In this document: positions 9,502 through 16,439 of the stretch, piece by piece
Position numbering within the stretch: the stretch's first letter is position 1
How the letters are laid out: every line of letters starts with the position of its first letter
Assembly: GCA_018827205.1 (NCBI GenBank)
Contig: JAHJXZ010000093.1
Span: 1-37,261, forward strand
Reading direction: 5' to 3'
Origin: Gammaproteobacteria bacterium
Lineage (GTDB): Bacteria > Pseudomonadota > Gammaproteobacteria > Pseudomonadales > Pseudomonadaceae
Length of the DNA stretch: 37,261 bases
Position numbers and translations under genes: made by a program
Notes under the pieces: generated by a model
What the model was told of the DNA's origin: nothing
The model's database searches: none
Seen by the model: only the letters and a program-made list of their open reading frames with translations

Positions 9502-9531
9502 GCCGCGACTCCGATTAAGGAGTTGCGGCTT
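9500..9531 (-). terminator. Intrinsic terminator downstream of icmP
   Basis: Minus strand AAGCCGCAACTCC, six-base loop, GGAGTCGCGGCTT then TTTT; one A-C mismatch in a 13-base-pair stem. It isolates icmP from the DUF1111 operon, which therefore needs its own promoter. On the plus strand the hairpin is not followed by a T-run. Confidence 0.8.
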
Positions 9532-9551
9532 CTTATGTGCTACCGATTTTC

Positions 9552-9669
9552 GGACTTCGCGAGCTAGAGCGAGACCAGGCGAAAACAGCCGAGGAAGCGG
9601 AGTTTACGTATTGTAAATGAGCATTCCGAGGCTGTTTTCAACGCAGTATCGCCGACGCGCAGCAAGTCC
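9552..9669 (-). repeat. Dispersed structured repeat family 1, copy a
   Basis: About 118 bases bounded by GGACTT (9552-9557) and its complement AAGTCC (9664-9669). The whole folds as a long imperfect hairpin: outer stem, a 10-bp stem (GAAAACAGCC with GGCTGTTTTC), a GGAA/TTCC stem and an apical TTTAC-5-GTAAA stem. Its 68-base core is 59/68 identical to 31077-31144. It lies seven bases beyond the stop codon of icmP. Confidence 0.8.
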
Positions 9670-9676
9670 TACACGA

Positions 9677-11011
9677 TTAGAAGCTGTGGTCAGCGGTATC
9701 GGGGTTGAGATCACTGATACCCAGCTTGCCGGCGGCCTGCTCGATTGCGCCGGTCTGCTTGACCAGTGCGGCGATGGCGTCACGAACGATCTGCTGGCCT
9801 TCGGCGTTGTCGGCGGCGATCAGCTGATCGAAGTGCTGGCCGTTGTTAGCGCTGTCGACCAGAGCCTGCAGCTTGCCTTCGGTGGCTTCGAGGTCGGCTT
9901 TCAGGGTGCTGTCTGCGGCGGCGTCAACCTTGGCCACCAGCGAAGACAGGCTTGGGCCGGTCAGGGTGGTGCCATCGACCTTCTTGTACTCGCCCAGGTA
10001 GACGTTGCGAATACCTTTGCCGTTGTAGAAGTGCGAGTTGTGGGTGTTGTCGCTGAAGCAGTCGTGCTCGTCTTCGGTGGAGTTGGCTTCCAGCGCGACT
10101 TTCATGCGCTCGCCGGCCAGTTCGCCGAGAGACAGGCTGCCCATGCCGAAGAGCATTTTGCGCAGGCCGTTTTCAGCCGATTCCGCTTCCAGCTTGGCGC
10201 GGTAATTATCAGCACTGCCGGCTTGCCATTGCACAACCATCGCATCGAGGTCGCTGACCAGCAGGTCTGCTGCAGCTTTGATAAAGGCGCGGCGGCGCTC
10301 GTTGTTGCCACCGGTGGCGCCTTCACCCACTACGAAATCGCTAGCTGGGCGCTCGCCGGCGCCTGGGTTGGTGCCATTCAGGTCCTGACCCCAGAGGAGG
10401 AATTCAATGGCGTGGTAGCCGGTGGCGACGTTGGCTTCGGAGCCGCCCAGTTCATTCAGGCTGGCCAGCAGTTCCGGGGTGATGGTGGTGACATCGAGCT
10501 TATCTTCGCCGACCTGCAGTTCGGTGTTGGCGATGATGTTGGCGCTGGCGCCTGGGTTGCCGAGGGCGTGCTGGTAATCCTTGGCGACGTAGTCGATCAG
10601 GCCTTCGTCCAGCGGCCAGGCGTTCAGCTGGCCTTCCCAATCGTCGACCACGGCGTTGCCGAAGCGGAACACTTCAGATTGCATGTAAGGCACACGGGCA
10701 GCCAGCCAGGCTTCACGGGCGGCTTTCAGAGTGTCGTCATTCGGGTTGGCTAGCAGGGCATCAATGGCGCCTTGCAGGGTTTTGCCAGTGCTGGCGGCGT
10801 CGCTGAATACGGCCAGGGCCAGGTCTGCGTAGTGGCTGACCACAGCTTTGCTGGCGGCTTCATCGACTTGGCTGGTGGCCGCTGCCGGGGCGCTGACGCT
10901 GCTGGCAGCCGGTGCGGCGGCTTGGCTGGCTGGCGCTTTGTCTTCACCGCAACCGGCGAGTGAAATGGCGATGGCAAGCAGGCTGGCAGAGGCCAGGGGC
11001 ATACGGAGCAT
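9677..11011 (-). CDS. icmP: IcmP-type imelysin lipoprotein
   Basis: Predicted outer-membrane/periplasmic lipoprotein of 444 residues, close to the 446 I recall for P. aeruginosa IcmP (PA4370, described as an insulin-cleaving metalloproteinase). ATG 11011 has AAAGGA seven bases upstream and gives a clean signal peptide with lipobox LAGC (Cys21); the longer frame to 11050 adds 13 residues before that signal. An Ala/Pro/Ser-rich linker (about 25-48) precedes the helical imelysin domain. The family signature GxHxxE is intact as GYHAIE (Gly198, His200, Glu203). A Fur-box-like site lies about 65-83 bases upstream, consistent with iron repression. Transcribed alone, ended by 9500-9531; separated from the related downstream trio by a 362-base gap filled with repeats. 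Confidence 0.9.
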   Translation of the reverse strand: MLRMPLASASLLAIAISLAGCGEDKAPASQAAAPAASSVSAPAAATSQVDEAASKAVVSHYADLALAVFSDAASTGKTLQGAIDALLANPNDDTLKAAREAWLAARVPYMQSEVFRFGNAVVDDWEGQLNAWPLDEGLIDYVAKDYQHALGNPGASANIIANTELQVGEDKLDVTTITPELLASLNELGGSEANVATGYHAIEFLLWGQDLNGTNPGAGERPASDFVVGEGATGGNNERRRAFIKAAADLLVSDLDAMVVQWQAGSADNYRAKLEAESAENGLRKMLFGMGSLSLGELAGERMKVALEANSTEDEHDCFSDNTHNSHFYNGKGIRNVYLGEYKKVDGTTLTGPSLSSLVAKVDAAADSTLKADLEATEGKLQALVDSANNGQHFDQLIAADNAEGQQIVRDAIAALVKQTGAIEQAAGKLGISDLNPDTADHSF

Positions 11012-11075
11012 GGCGGAATCCTTTGCTGGTGAGAGTAAGCACCCACGCACGCGGGTACAGAAACCGAAACATAAT

Positions 11076-11094
11076 GCGAAAGATTTTCATTTTG
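11076..11094 (-). promoter_or_regulatory. Fur-box-like site upstream of icmP
   Basis: Minus-strand 19-mer CAAAATGAAAATCTTTCGC matches 13 of 19 positions of the Fur consensus, with AATGA and AATC blocks in phase. A further AT-rich stretch (CGCATTATG) directly follows it, so overlapping hexamers are possible. Position fits control of icmP and perhaps of divergent lemA. Confidence 0.5.
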
Positions 11095-11211
11095 CGCAAA
11101 GGATCAATGCAGTTTTTTCACCACGAGCTGTGGGCAAAGTCTGCGAACGGGCAATTCGATAGGGCTAAAATGCCAGCACAGCTGCCTTCAAGAACCACTC
11201 AGGAGTTCCGC

Positions 11212-11784
11212 ATGAGCCTTACCACTGTTGTCATCATTGTGCTGTTGGTCCTGCTCGCGGCTTATGCCGTGGTGCTCTACAACGCGCTGGTGCGTTTGAA
11301 GCACGGCGTGAGCAAGGCCTGGTCGAATATCGATGTGATGCTCAAACAGCGCCACGATGAATTGCCCAAGCTGGTGGAAACCTGCAAGCAGTACATGCAG
11401 CACGAACGCGGCACCCTGGAAGCGGTGATCGCTGCGCGCCAGGCGGTTTCTAGCGCCCAGGCCAAAGGTGACATGAGTGCTCTGGGTAAGGCCGAGACGG
11501 GCCTGCGTGCGGGCCTTGGTCAGCTGTTCGCCCTGGCCGAGAACTATCCGGAACTGAAGGCCAATGAAAGCTTTCAGCATCTGCAGCAGCGGATCAGCGG
11601 TCTGGAAAACGGCATTGCCGACCGCCGCGAGCTCTACAACGAAGCAGTCAACCTGAACAACGTGCGCATTGAGCAGTTCCCAGATGTGATCATTGCTCGC
11701 GCCTTTGCCTTCAAGGAAGCGGCGTTGCTCGAGTTCAGCGAGGGCGAGAAAACTGATGTCGACCTCAAGTCACTGTTTGGCTGA
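11212..11784 (+). CDS. LemA family membrane protein
   Basis: Protein of 190 residues: one N-terminal hydrophobic segment (about residues 4-23) with a short external N-terminus, then a cytoplasmic-type long helical coiled-coil domain typical of LemA (YNALVRLKHGVSKAWSNIDV, then RHDELPKLVETCKQYM). Start ATG 11212 has AGGAG six bases upstream; the frame open to 10912 is not needed. Molecular function of LemA proteins is not established. It is followed after three bases by the GIDE-domain gene, so the two are one operon; the same pair neighbours bifA in P. aeruginosa (PA4369/PA4368, recalled). Confidence 0.9.
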   Translation: MSLTTVVIIVLLVLLAAYAVVLYNALVRLKHGVSKAWSNIDVMLKQRHDELPKLVETCKQYMQHERGTLEAVIAARQAVSSAQAKGDMSALGKAETGLRAGLGQLFALAENYPELKANESFQHLQQRISGLENGIADRRELYNEAVNLNNVRIEQFPDVIIARAFAFKEAALLEFSEGEKTDVDLKSLFG

Positions 11785-11787
11785 ACC

Positions 11788-12684
11788 GTGGATATTCAAG
11801 GGCAAGTCATTGGGTTGGCTTTCAGCATGGCGGCTAGCGCGGGCGGGGCGTGGTGGTTCTTGCGGCGTTTCTCCCAGGCGAGGCATTTGCTCGATACGCC
11901 GACTTCGAAGATTCGTTCGGCGGCCCAGGGCTATGTTGAATTCTATGGCGTACTGCACGACAGCGCCGAACCCCAGTTGCTCGGCCCGCTGACCAATACG
12001 CCCTGCCTGTGGTGGCGTTACAAGATCGAGGAGTACACCTCAAACGGCAAGAAACGCAGCTGGCGCACCCTGGAAAGCGGCAGCAGCGAGGCATTGCTGC
12101 AACTCGATGACAGTACCGGCAGTTGCTTGATCGACCCACGTGGCGCTCATGTGCGACCGCTGACCCGTGAAGTGTGGAAAGGCGGCCTGCGTCACCCGCT
12201 GAGTGTCGCAAAAACCGGTTGGCGTGCGCTGTTCAGCAATGACCAGCGCTATCGCTATACCGAGGAGCGTTTGCATGCCGGTCAGCCGCTGTACGCCATC
12301 GGCGATTTCCGCAGCAGTGGCGGCGGCCGTCAGGGCCTAGATCTGCCTGCGGCTCAAGGTGCGGTAATTCGCGAATGGAAGGGCGATTTCGGTGGTTTGC
12401 TGCAGCGTTTTGACAGTGACGGCAATGGTCAACTGGACGCGCGTGAATGGCAGCGTGTGCAACTGGCGGCGAGCCTGGAAGCCGAAGACCGGCATCGCCA
12501 GCAAAGCACTCAGCCGGTAGAGCATCATCTGGCCAAGCCGCGCGAGGCGCAGCCGTTTATCCTCTCCTGCGCCGGTGAAGATGAACTGGTGCGGCAGTTC
12601 TACTGGCAGGCGGCTGGTGGTGTAGTGTTGTGCCTGGCTGGCGCACTGGCAGCTGCGTGGTTGCTCGGGATCAACAGCTTTTAG
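11788..12684 (+). CDS. GIDE-domain (E3-ligase-like) membrane protein with one EF-hand
   Basis: Protein of 298 residues starting at GTG three bases after lemA. Hydrophobic segments at about residues 7-25 and 273-293 flank a domain that resembles the GIDE domain often annotated as E3 ubiquitin ligase in bacteria (GYVEFYG at 48-54, CLWWRYKIEEY at 73-83, LDDSTGSCLIDP at 106-117). No RING-type cysteine cluster is present, so ligase activity is not supported. A canonical EF-hand loop is inserted at 209-220: Asp209, Asp211, Asn213, Gln215, Asp217, Glu220. The topology is two membrane anchors around one soluble domain. The operon ends at terminator 12703-12730. Function unknown; calcium binding is an inference from the loop. 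Confidence 0.8.
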   Translation: MDIQGQVIGLAFSMAASAGGAWWFLRRFSQARHLLDTPTSKIRSAAQGYVEFYGVLHDSAEPQLLGPLTNTPCLWWRYKIEEYTSNGKKRSWRTLESGSSEALLQLDDSTGSCLIDPRGAHVRPLTREVWKGGLRHPLSVAKTGWRALFSNDQRYRYTEERLHAGQPLYAIGDFRSSGGGRQGLDLPAAQGAVIREWKGDFGGLLQRFDSDGNGQLDAREWQRVQLAASLEAEDRHRQQSTQPVEHHLAKPREAQPFILSCAGEDELVRQFYWQAAGGVVLCLAGALAAAWLLGINSF

Positions 12685-12702
12685 GTGAAAGTGCTGCGCA
12701 CG

Positions 12703-12730
12703 AAAAAGCCCGCCTATTGGCGGGCTTTTT
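12703..12730. terminator. Bidirectional terminator between GIDE gene and bifA
   Basis: AAAAAGCCCGCC, loop TATT, GGCGGGCTTTTT. The perfect 12-bp stem with A and T flanks serves both convergent genes. Confidence 0.95.
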
Positions 12731-12745
12731 CATTTGCATCTGACG

Positions 12746-14809
12746 TTACAGCGTGGCGGGGTTGGCAGCGTTGTTCAGCCGTCTGGCCTGTTTCAGGTAG
12801 GCAGTCAGCTCACGAGCGGGCAGGGGCTTGCTGTACAGGTAGCCCTGACCTTCGTTACAGCCCTGAGCCATGATGTAGGCTTCCTGCTCGACGGTTTCCA
12901 CGCCCTCGGCGATAACCTGCATGCCGAGGCTCTTACCGAGTTGGATGATGGCGCGCACGATGGTCGCGTCGTCCTCATCTTCCAGCAGATCCTGCACAAA
13001 GCTCTTGTCGATCTTGATCTTGTCCAGCGGCAGGCTTTTCAGGTAGCTCAGCGAGGAGTAACCGGTACCGAAGTCGTCAATCGCGATCAGTGCACCGGAG
13101 CGGCGCAGACTGAGCAAGTGCTGAGCGGCGGTGTTGATGTCTTCCATCAGGCCGGTTTCAGTGACTTCCAGTTCCAGGCTGCGCAGTGGCAGGCGGTAGA
13201 CCTGCATCAGGTTATTCACCACTCGCGGCAGTTCGGCGTGGTGCAACTGAACGGTGGAGAGGTTGACCGCCATGCGCAGCTCGGTGAAGCCCTGATCATG
13301 CCATTCGCGCAACTGGCGGCAGGTCTGGTCGAGAATCCATTCACCAATCGGGATGATGGTGCCGTTCTGTTCGGCCAGCGGGATAAACAGATCCGGCGGC
13401 ACGAAACCATGTTGCGGATGTTGCCAGCGCAGCAGCGCTTCGACGCCAACCACGCTGTGGTCGCGGTAGTCGACCTGCGGTTGGTAAACCAGGTGCAGTT
13501 GATTCAGGGACAAGGCGTCGCGCAGGTCTTTTTCCAGCTCGCGGCGGCGGCGCATTTCACTGTCGACGCTGGCGATGTAGAACTGGTAGCGGTTACGCGA
13601 ACGGCTCTTGGCCAGGGTCATGGTTTGTTCGGCTTTCTGCAGCAACTTCTCGGTGCTGTCGCCGTCTTCCGGGAACAGGGTGATGCCGATGGTGGCGCGC
13701 AGGCGCACTTGCTGCTGGTCGAGCATAAACGGGTTATCGAGGTCGTCGAGTACGCTTTGCGCCAGTTCCGCGGCCTCGTAAGGCTGCTCGATATCGGCCT
13801 GCACCAGGGCGAACTGGTCGCCACCCAGGCGAGCCAAGGCGCCAAGGCGGCCACTGTGGCTGCGCAGACGGTCGGACAGGGCCAGCAGCAGCTGGTCGCC
13901 AGTCTGGTAGCTGAACTGCTCGTTGATCCCTTTGAAGTCATCCAGGCCGACGCACAGTACGGCCACGCGCCGGTTTAGGCGTCCGGCGTCTTCGATAATC
14001 TGATCGAGTTGCTGTTGCAGCTGTTGACGGTTGGGCAGGCCGGTAAGGAAGTCGTACTGGGCCATGCGCAGCAGACTGTTTTCCGCTTCGCGGCGCAGGT
14101 TGGTGTTGCGTTCGATGGACGAGAGTAACTGGTTGGCTGTGTTGATCCACAGCCCTAACTCGTTTTTCTCGTTGCCCTTGAGCATCGGCAGTTTGTGCTC
14201 GCTGGGGCGGTCCGGGTTGATGTTGGTTAGGTGCTCGATGATCTTCGACAGCGGTTTGGTCAGCAGCCAGTGGTAGACCAGATACAGCACTAGTCCCATA
14301 GCCACGGCGCGCAGCACACCGGAGATAAAGATGATGACTGAATTGGTGACAAAGCTCTCGCCGTAGGGCGCGGTGTCGAGGGTAATGCTGAGGTCGCCGT
14401 AGTATTCGCTGTAGGGGCCGCGGCCGACCAGCTGGGTGGTGAAATTCTGTTCTTTGCCAAGGATAGGGTCGGTCAGCCAGCGAGTCGGTACGTCGACTTG
14501 CTCTCGGGCTTTCTCCGCCAGCATCGGTTCGTTGGGGTGGCCGATGGAGGCCATACGCACCGACTCGTGCTGGAACAAGCCCTCGATGACCTGCATGCCC
14601 ATTTCCCGGTCGAGGCTGTAGACCGCCTGCGTGGAAGGGTCGCGGAACATGCCGAGAATACGATGGGCGTCGTTGGCGACTGCCTGACGTGTTTTGTAAA
14701 CGTCGAAAACAATCTGCGCAAGACTCAAGACCACGCCGACGATCAGCGCTGATAGCAGCACCACGCGGAGCAACTTGAGTGACAAGCTGTTTTTAAGTTC
14801 CAGCTTCAA
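12746..14809 (-). CDS. bifA: BifA: membrane c-di-GMP phosphodiesterase (degenerate GGDEF + EAL)
   Basis: Protein of 687 residues, the length of P. aeruginosa BifA (recalled). TM1 about residues 14-36, periplasmic sensor region to about 154, TM2 155-178, HAMP-like linker, GGDEF domain with the degenerate motif GGDQF (329-333), then an EAL domain with EALLRW (457-462), NLST, DDFGTGYSS (578-586), KIDKSF and EGVE (635-638) intact. It therefore should hydrolyse c-di-GMP, with GGDQF as regulatory GTP site; in Pseudomonas BifA promotes swarming and biofilm dispersal. The start is TTG at 14809, with AAGGAA seven bases before; no ATG fits the conserved N-terminus MKLELKNSLS. Monocistronic, ended by 12703-12730. 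Confidence 0.93.
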   Translation of the reverse strand: MKLELKNSLSLKLLRVVLLSALIVGVVLSLAQIVFDVYKTRQAVANDAHRILGMFRDPSTQAVYSLDREMGMQVIEGLFQHESVRMASIGHPNEPMLAEKAREQVDVPTRWLTDPILGKEQNFTTQLVGRGPYSEYYGDLSITLDTAPYGESFVTNSVIIFISGVLRAVAMGLVLYLVYHWLLTKPLSKIIEHLTNINPDRPSEHKLPMLKGNEKNELGLWINTANQLLSSIERNTNLRREAENSLLRMAQYDFLTGLPNRQQLQQQLDQIIEDAGRLNRRVAVLCVGLDDFKGINEQFSYQTGDQLLLALSDRLRSHSGRLGALARLGGDQFALVQADIEQPYEAAELAQSVLDDLDNPFMLDQQQVRLRATIGITLFPEDGDSTEKLLQKAEQTMTLAKSRSRNRYQFYIASVDSEMRRRRELEKDLRDALSLNQLHLVYQPQVDYRDHSVVGVEALLRWQHPQHGFVPPDLFIPLAEQNGTIIPIGEWILDQTCRQLREWHDQGFTELRMAVNLSTVQLHHAELPRVVNNLMQVYRLPLRSLELEVTETGLMEDINTAAQHLLSLRRSGALIAIDDFGTGYSSLSYLKSLPLDKIKIDKSFVQDLLEDEDDATIVRAIIQLGKSLGMQVIAEGVETVEQEAYIMAQGCNEGQGYLYSKPLPARELTAYLKQARRLNNAANPATL

Positions 14810-14957
14810 ATGACGGTTCCTTGTTCGAGGCCTTCGGCGTCAGACGCTAGTGAGTATTGGCAAAGTCGCGCTTGCAGTCAAAGGGCCATTACCAAACTTT
14901 GTCGAACAAATTATCTGCGCGGCGATGGCGCGGCCGCCGACAGCTGTTTTGGCTGCT

Positions 14958-14974
14958 TGCACTGTGTCGGTGCG
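14958..14974 (+). promoter_or_regulatory. NtrC-type enhancer site for amtB
   Basis: TGCACTGTGTCGGTGCG (17 bases) matches the enteric NtrC site TGCACTAAAATGGTGCA in both half-sites (11 of 17, all the dyad positions but the last). A weak second candidate, AGCACCGTTTGGCGGT, follows at about 14990. The site is about 115-130 bases upstream of the sigma-54 promoter, the usual enhancer distance. Confidence 0.6.
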
Positions 14975-15005
14975 AGTTGCTTGCGGCTTGAGCACCGTTT
15001 GGCGG

Positions 15006-15086
15006 TTTTTTATGGCCTGCCATCCCTGGCGGCCGCCCTTCGGGCCGTTGCTACGCAACGTTAACAATGGCTCCCATTTATTTTTT
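15006..15086 (+). repeat. Dispersed intergenic repeat family 2, copy b
   Basis: 81 bases, 65 identical to the reverse complement of 9421-9501, without gaps. Contains GCCC-TTC-GGGC and CGTTGC-TAC-GCAACG hairpins and ends in AATGG-CTC-CCATT before a T-run. It occupies the space between the NtrC-type site and the sigma-54 promoter of amtB, accounting for about a quarter of the 333-base bifA-amtB gap; apart from the regulatory sites listed I see nothing else in that gap. Confidence 0.75.
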
Positions 15087-15090
15087 TGTT

Positions 15091-15105
15091 TGGCATGAGA
15101 GTTGC
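15091..15105 (+). promoter_or_regulatory. Sigma-54 promoter of amtB
   Basis: TGGCATGAGAGTTGC fits the -24/-12 consensus TGGCACG-N4-TTGC at every conserved position except one (T for C at the sixth). It lies 38 bases before the amtB start codon, directly after repeat copy 2b. Confidence 0.8.
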
Positions 15106-15142
15106 GACACCCCCTGTACTCACCATCATGGGGGCTGCTGCA

Positions 15143-16438
15143 ATGAAAACTCGACTGTTAGGGATAGCGGTATTTGCGGTTTCGCCACTGGCCCAGGCGG
15201 CCAGCGATGAGGCGCTCAATACGGCCTGGTTGGTGTTAGCCAGCGTGCTGGTGTTCTTTATGCAGGCCGGCTTTGCCTTGCTGGAAAGTGGCATGTCGCG
15301 GGCTAAGAACGCAGTCAATGTGATGATGAAAAATTACATGGACGGCTGCGTCGGCGGTATCACCTTTTGGCTGTTGGGTTTCGGCCTGATGTTCGGCAGC
15401 AATATCACCGGCTGGTTCGGTATGAGTCATTTCGCTCCGCATACGGGCGAGCCTTGGGATTTCACCTTTCTGCTGTTTCAAATGATGTTCGCTGCCACGG
15501 CTGCGACCATCGCCAGCGGCGCCATGGCCGAGCGTACGCGCTATTCGGCCTACTTGATCGGCGCGGTGGTGATCAGCGGGTTTATCTACCCGGTGTTCGG
15601 CAGCTGGGTGTGGAGCGGCATCTATGGTGGCCAGGGCTGGCTGGCGGCGTTGGGTTTTATCGACTTTGCGGGCTCGACCGTGGTGCACAGCGTAGGTGCC
15701 TGGTGTGCGCTGGCCGGCATTCTTGTTCTAGGGCCCCGCTTGGGCCGTTTTGCTGCTGACGGTACGCCGCGCAGCATTCCCGGGCATAACCTCAGCCTGG
15801 TCGCGCTGGGTGGCTTTATTCTCTGGGTCGGCTGGTTTGGTTTCAACGCAGGCAGCAGCCTTGAGATGAATGTCAGCCTCGGCCTGATTGCCCTGAATAC
15901 ACACTTGGCGGCTTCGGCCGGCGCGCTCGGCGCCTTTCTCGCGCAGCGCAGCACCTCCAGTCCGGTGCTACTGACCACTACCGTCAATGGTTCGCTGGGC
16001 GGCCTGGTGGGTATCACCGCCGGCTGCGCGACTATGTCGCCGTTGTTTGCGCTGCTGACCGGGCTGGTGGCCGGCTTTGTGGTGGTGTTCGGCATGCGCC
16101 TACTGGAGCGCTGGCAGCTCGATGATGTGGTCGGTGCCGTGCCGGTGCATGGTTTTGCCGGCGTTTGGGGCACGGTGGCGGCTGGTCTGTTTTTCAGTGG
16201 TGATCTGTTCAACTGGTCGCGGGTCGGCGTGCAGCTGCTCGGCGCCGGTGTGGCTTTTGCCTGGGCCTTCCCGCTGGCGCTGATGCTCTATCTATTGCTG
16301 GCGAAAACTCTCGGCCTGCGTACTTCGACCCAGCATGAGCAGCGCGGTCTGGATTATGCCGAGCACGCCGAGGTGGGCTATCCCGAGTTCAACCTGGCCG
16401 TGACCTTCGACAGCAACGACCTGCCGAGGAGGGTGTGA
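15143..16438 (+). CDS. amtB: Ammonium transporter AmtB
   Basis: Amt/Mep/Rh channel of 431 residues moving ammonium across the inner membrane. ATG 15143 gives an N-terminal signal-like segment (MKTRLLGIAVFAVSPLAQA) as in AmtB precursors; the frame upstream to 15086 runs into the promoter. Signatures: FMQAGFALLESGMSRAKN (39-56), ammonium-recruiting Asp174 in DFAGSTVVH, pore twin histidines His182 and His336 (VHGFAGVWG), and a cytoplasmic tail with RGLDYAEHAEVGY (401-413), the region PII proteins contact. No glnK precedes it; instead an unknown gene follows one base after the stop. Preceded by sigma-54 and NtrC-type sites, so likely nitrogen-controlled. bifA and sodB are neighbours in P. aeruginosa (recalled), so amtB and its partner appear inserted there. 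Confidence 0.95.
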   Translation: MKTRLLGIAVFAVSPLAQAASDEALNTAWLVLASVLVFFMQAGFALLESGMSRAKNAVNVMMKNYMDGCVGGITFWLLGFGLMFGSNITGWFGMSHFAPHTGEPWDFTFLLFQMMFAATAATIASGAMAERTRYSAYLIGAVVISGFIYPVFGSWVWSGIYGGQGWLAALGFIDFAGSTVVHSVGAWCALAGILVLGPRLGRFAADGTPRSIPGHNLSLVALGGFILWVGWFGFNAGSSLEMNVSLGLIALNTHLAASAGALGAFLAQRSTSSPVLLTTTVNGSLGGLVGITAGCATMSPLFALLTGLVAGFVVVFGMRLLERWQLDDVVGAVPVHGFAGVWGTVAAGLFFSGDLFNWSRVGVQLLGAGVAFAWAFPLALMLYLLLAKTLGLRTSTQHEQRGLDYAEHAEVGYPEFNLAVTFDSNDLPRRV

Positions 16439-16439
16439 G

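Noticed and set aside
9552..9669. Integron attC site as explanation for repeat family 1
   Set aside because: No GTTRRRY-type core sites at the ends and no integrase or cassette array nearby.
9617..10753. Long open frame (378 codons) on the plus strand
   Set aside because: Antisense to icmP; no ribosome site, and composition is that of a GC-rich shadow frame.
11788..12684. True ubiquitin ligase activity
   Set aside because: No RING or other catalytic Cys/His cluster; the label comes only from the GIDE-like domain.
12734..13978. 414-codon plus-strand frame
   Set aside because: Antisense to bifA, whose EAL and GGDQF domains are unmistakable.
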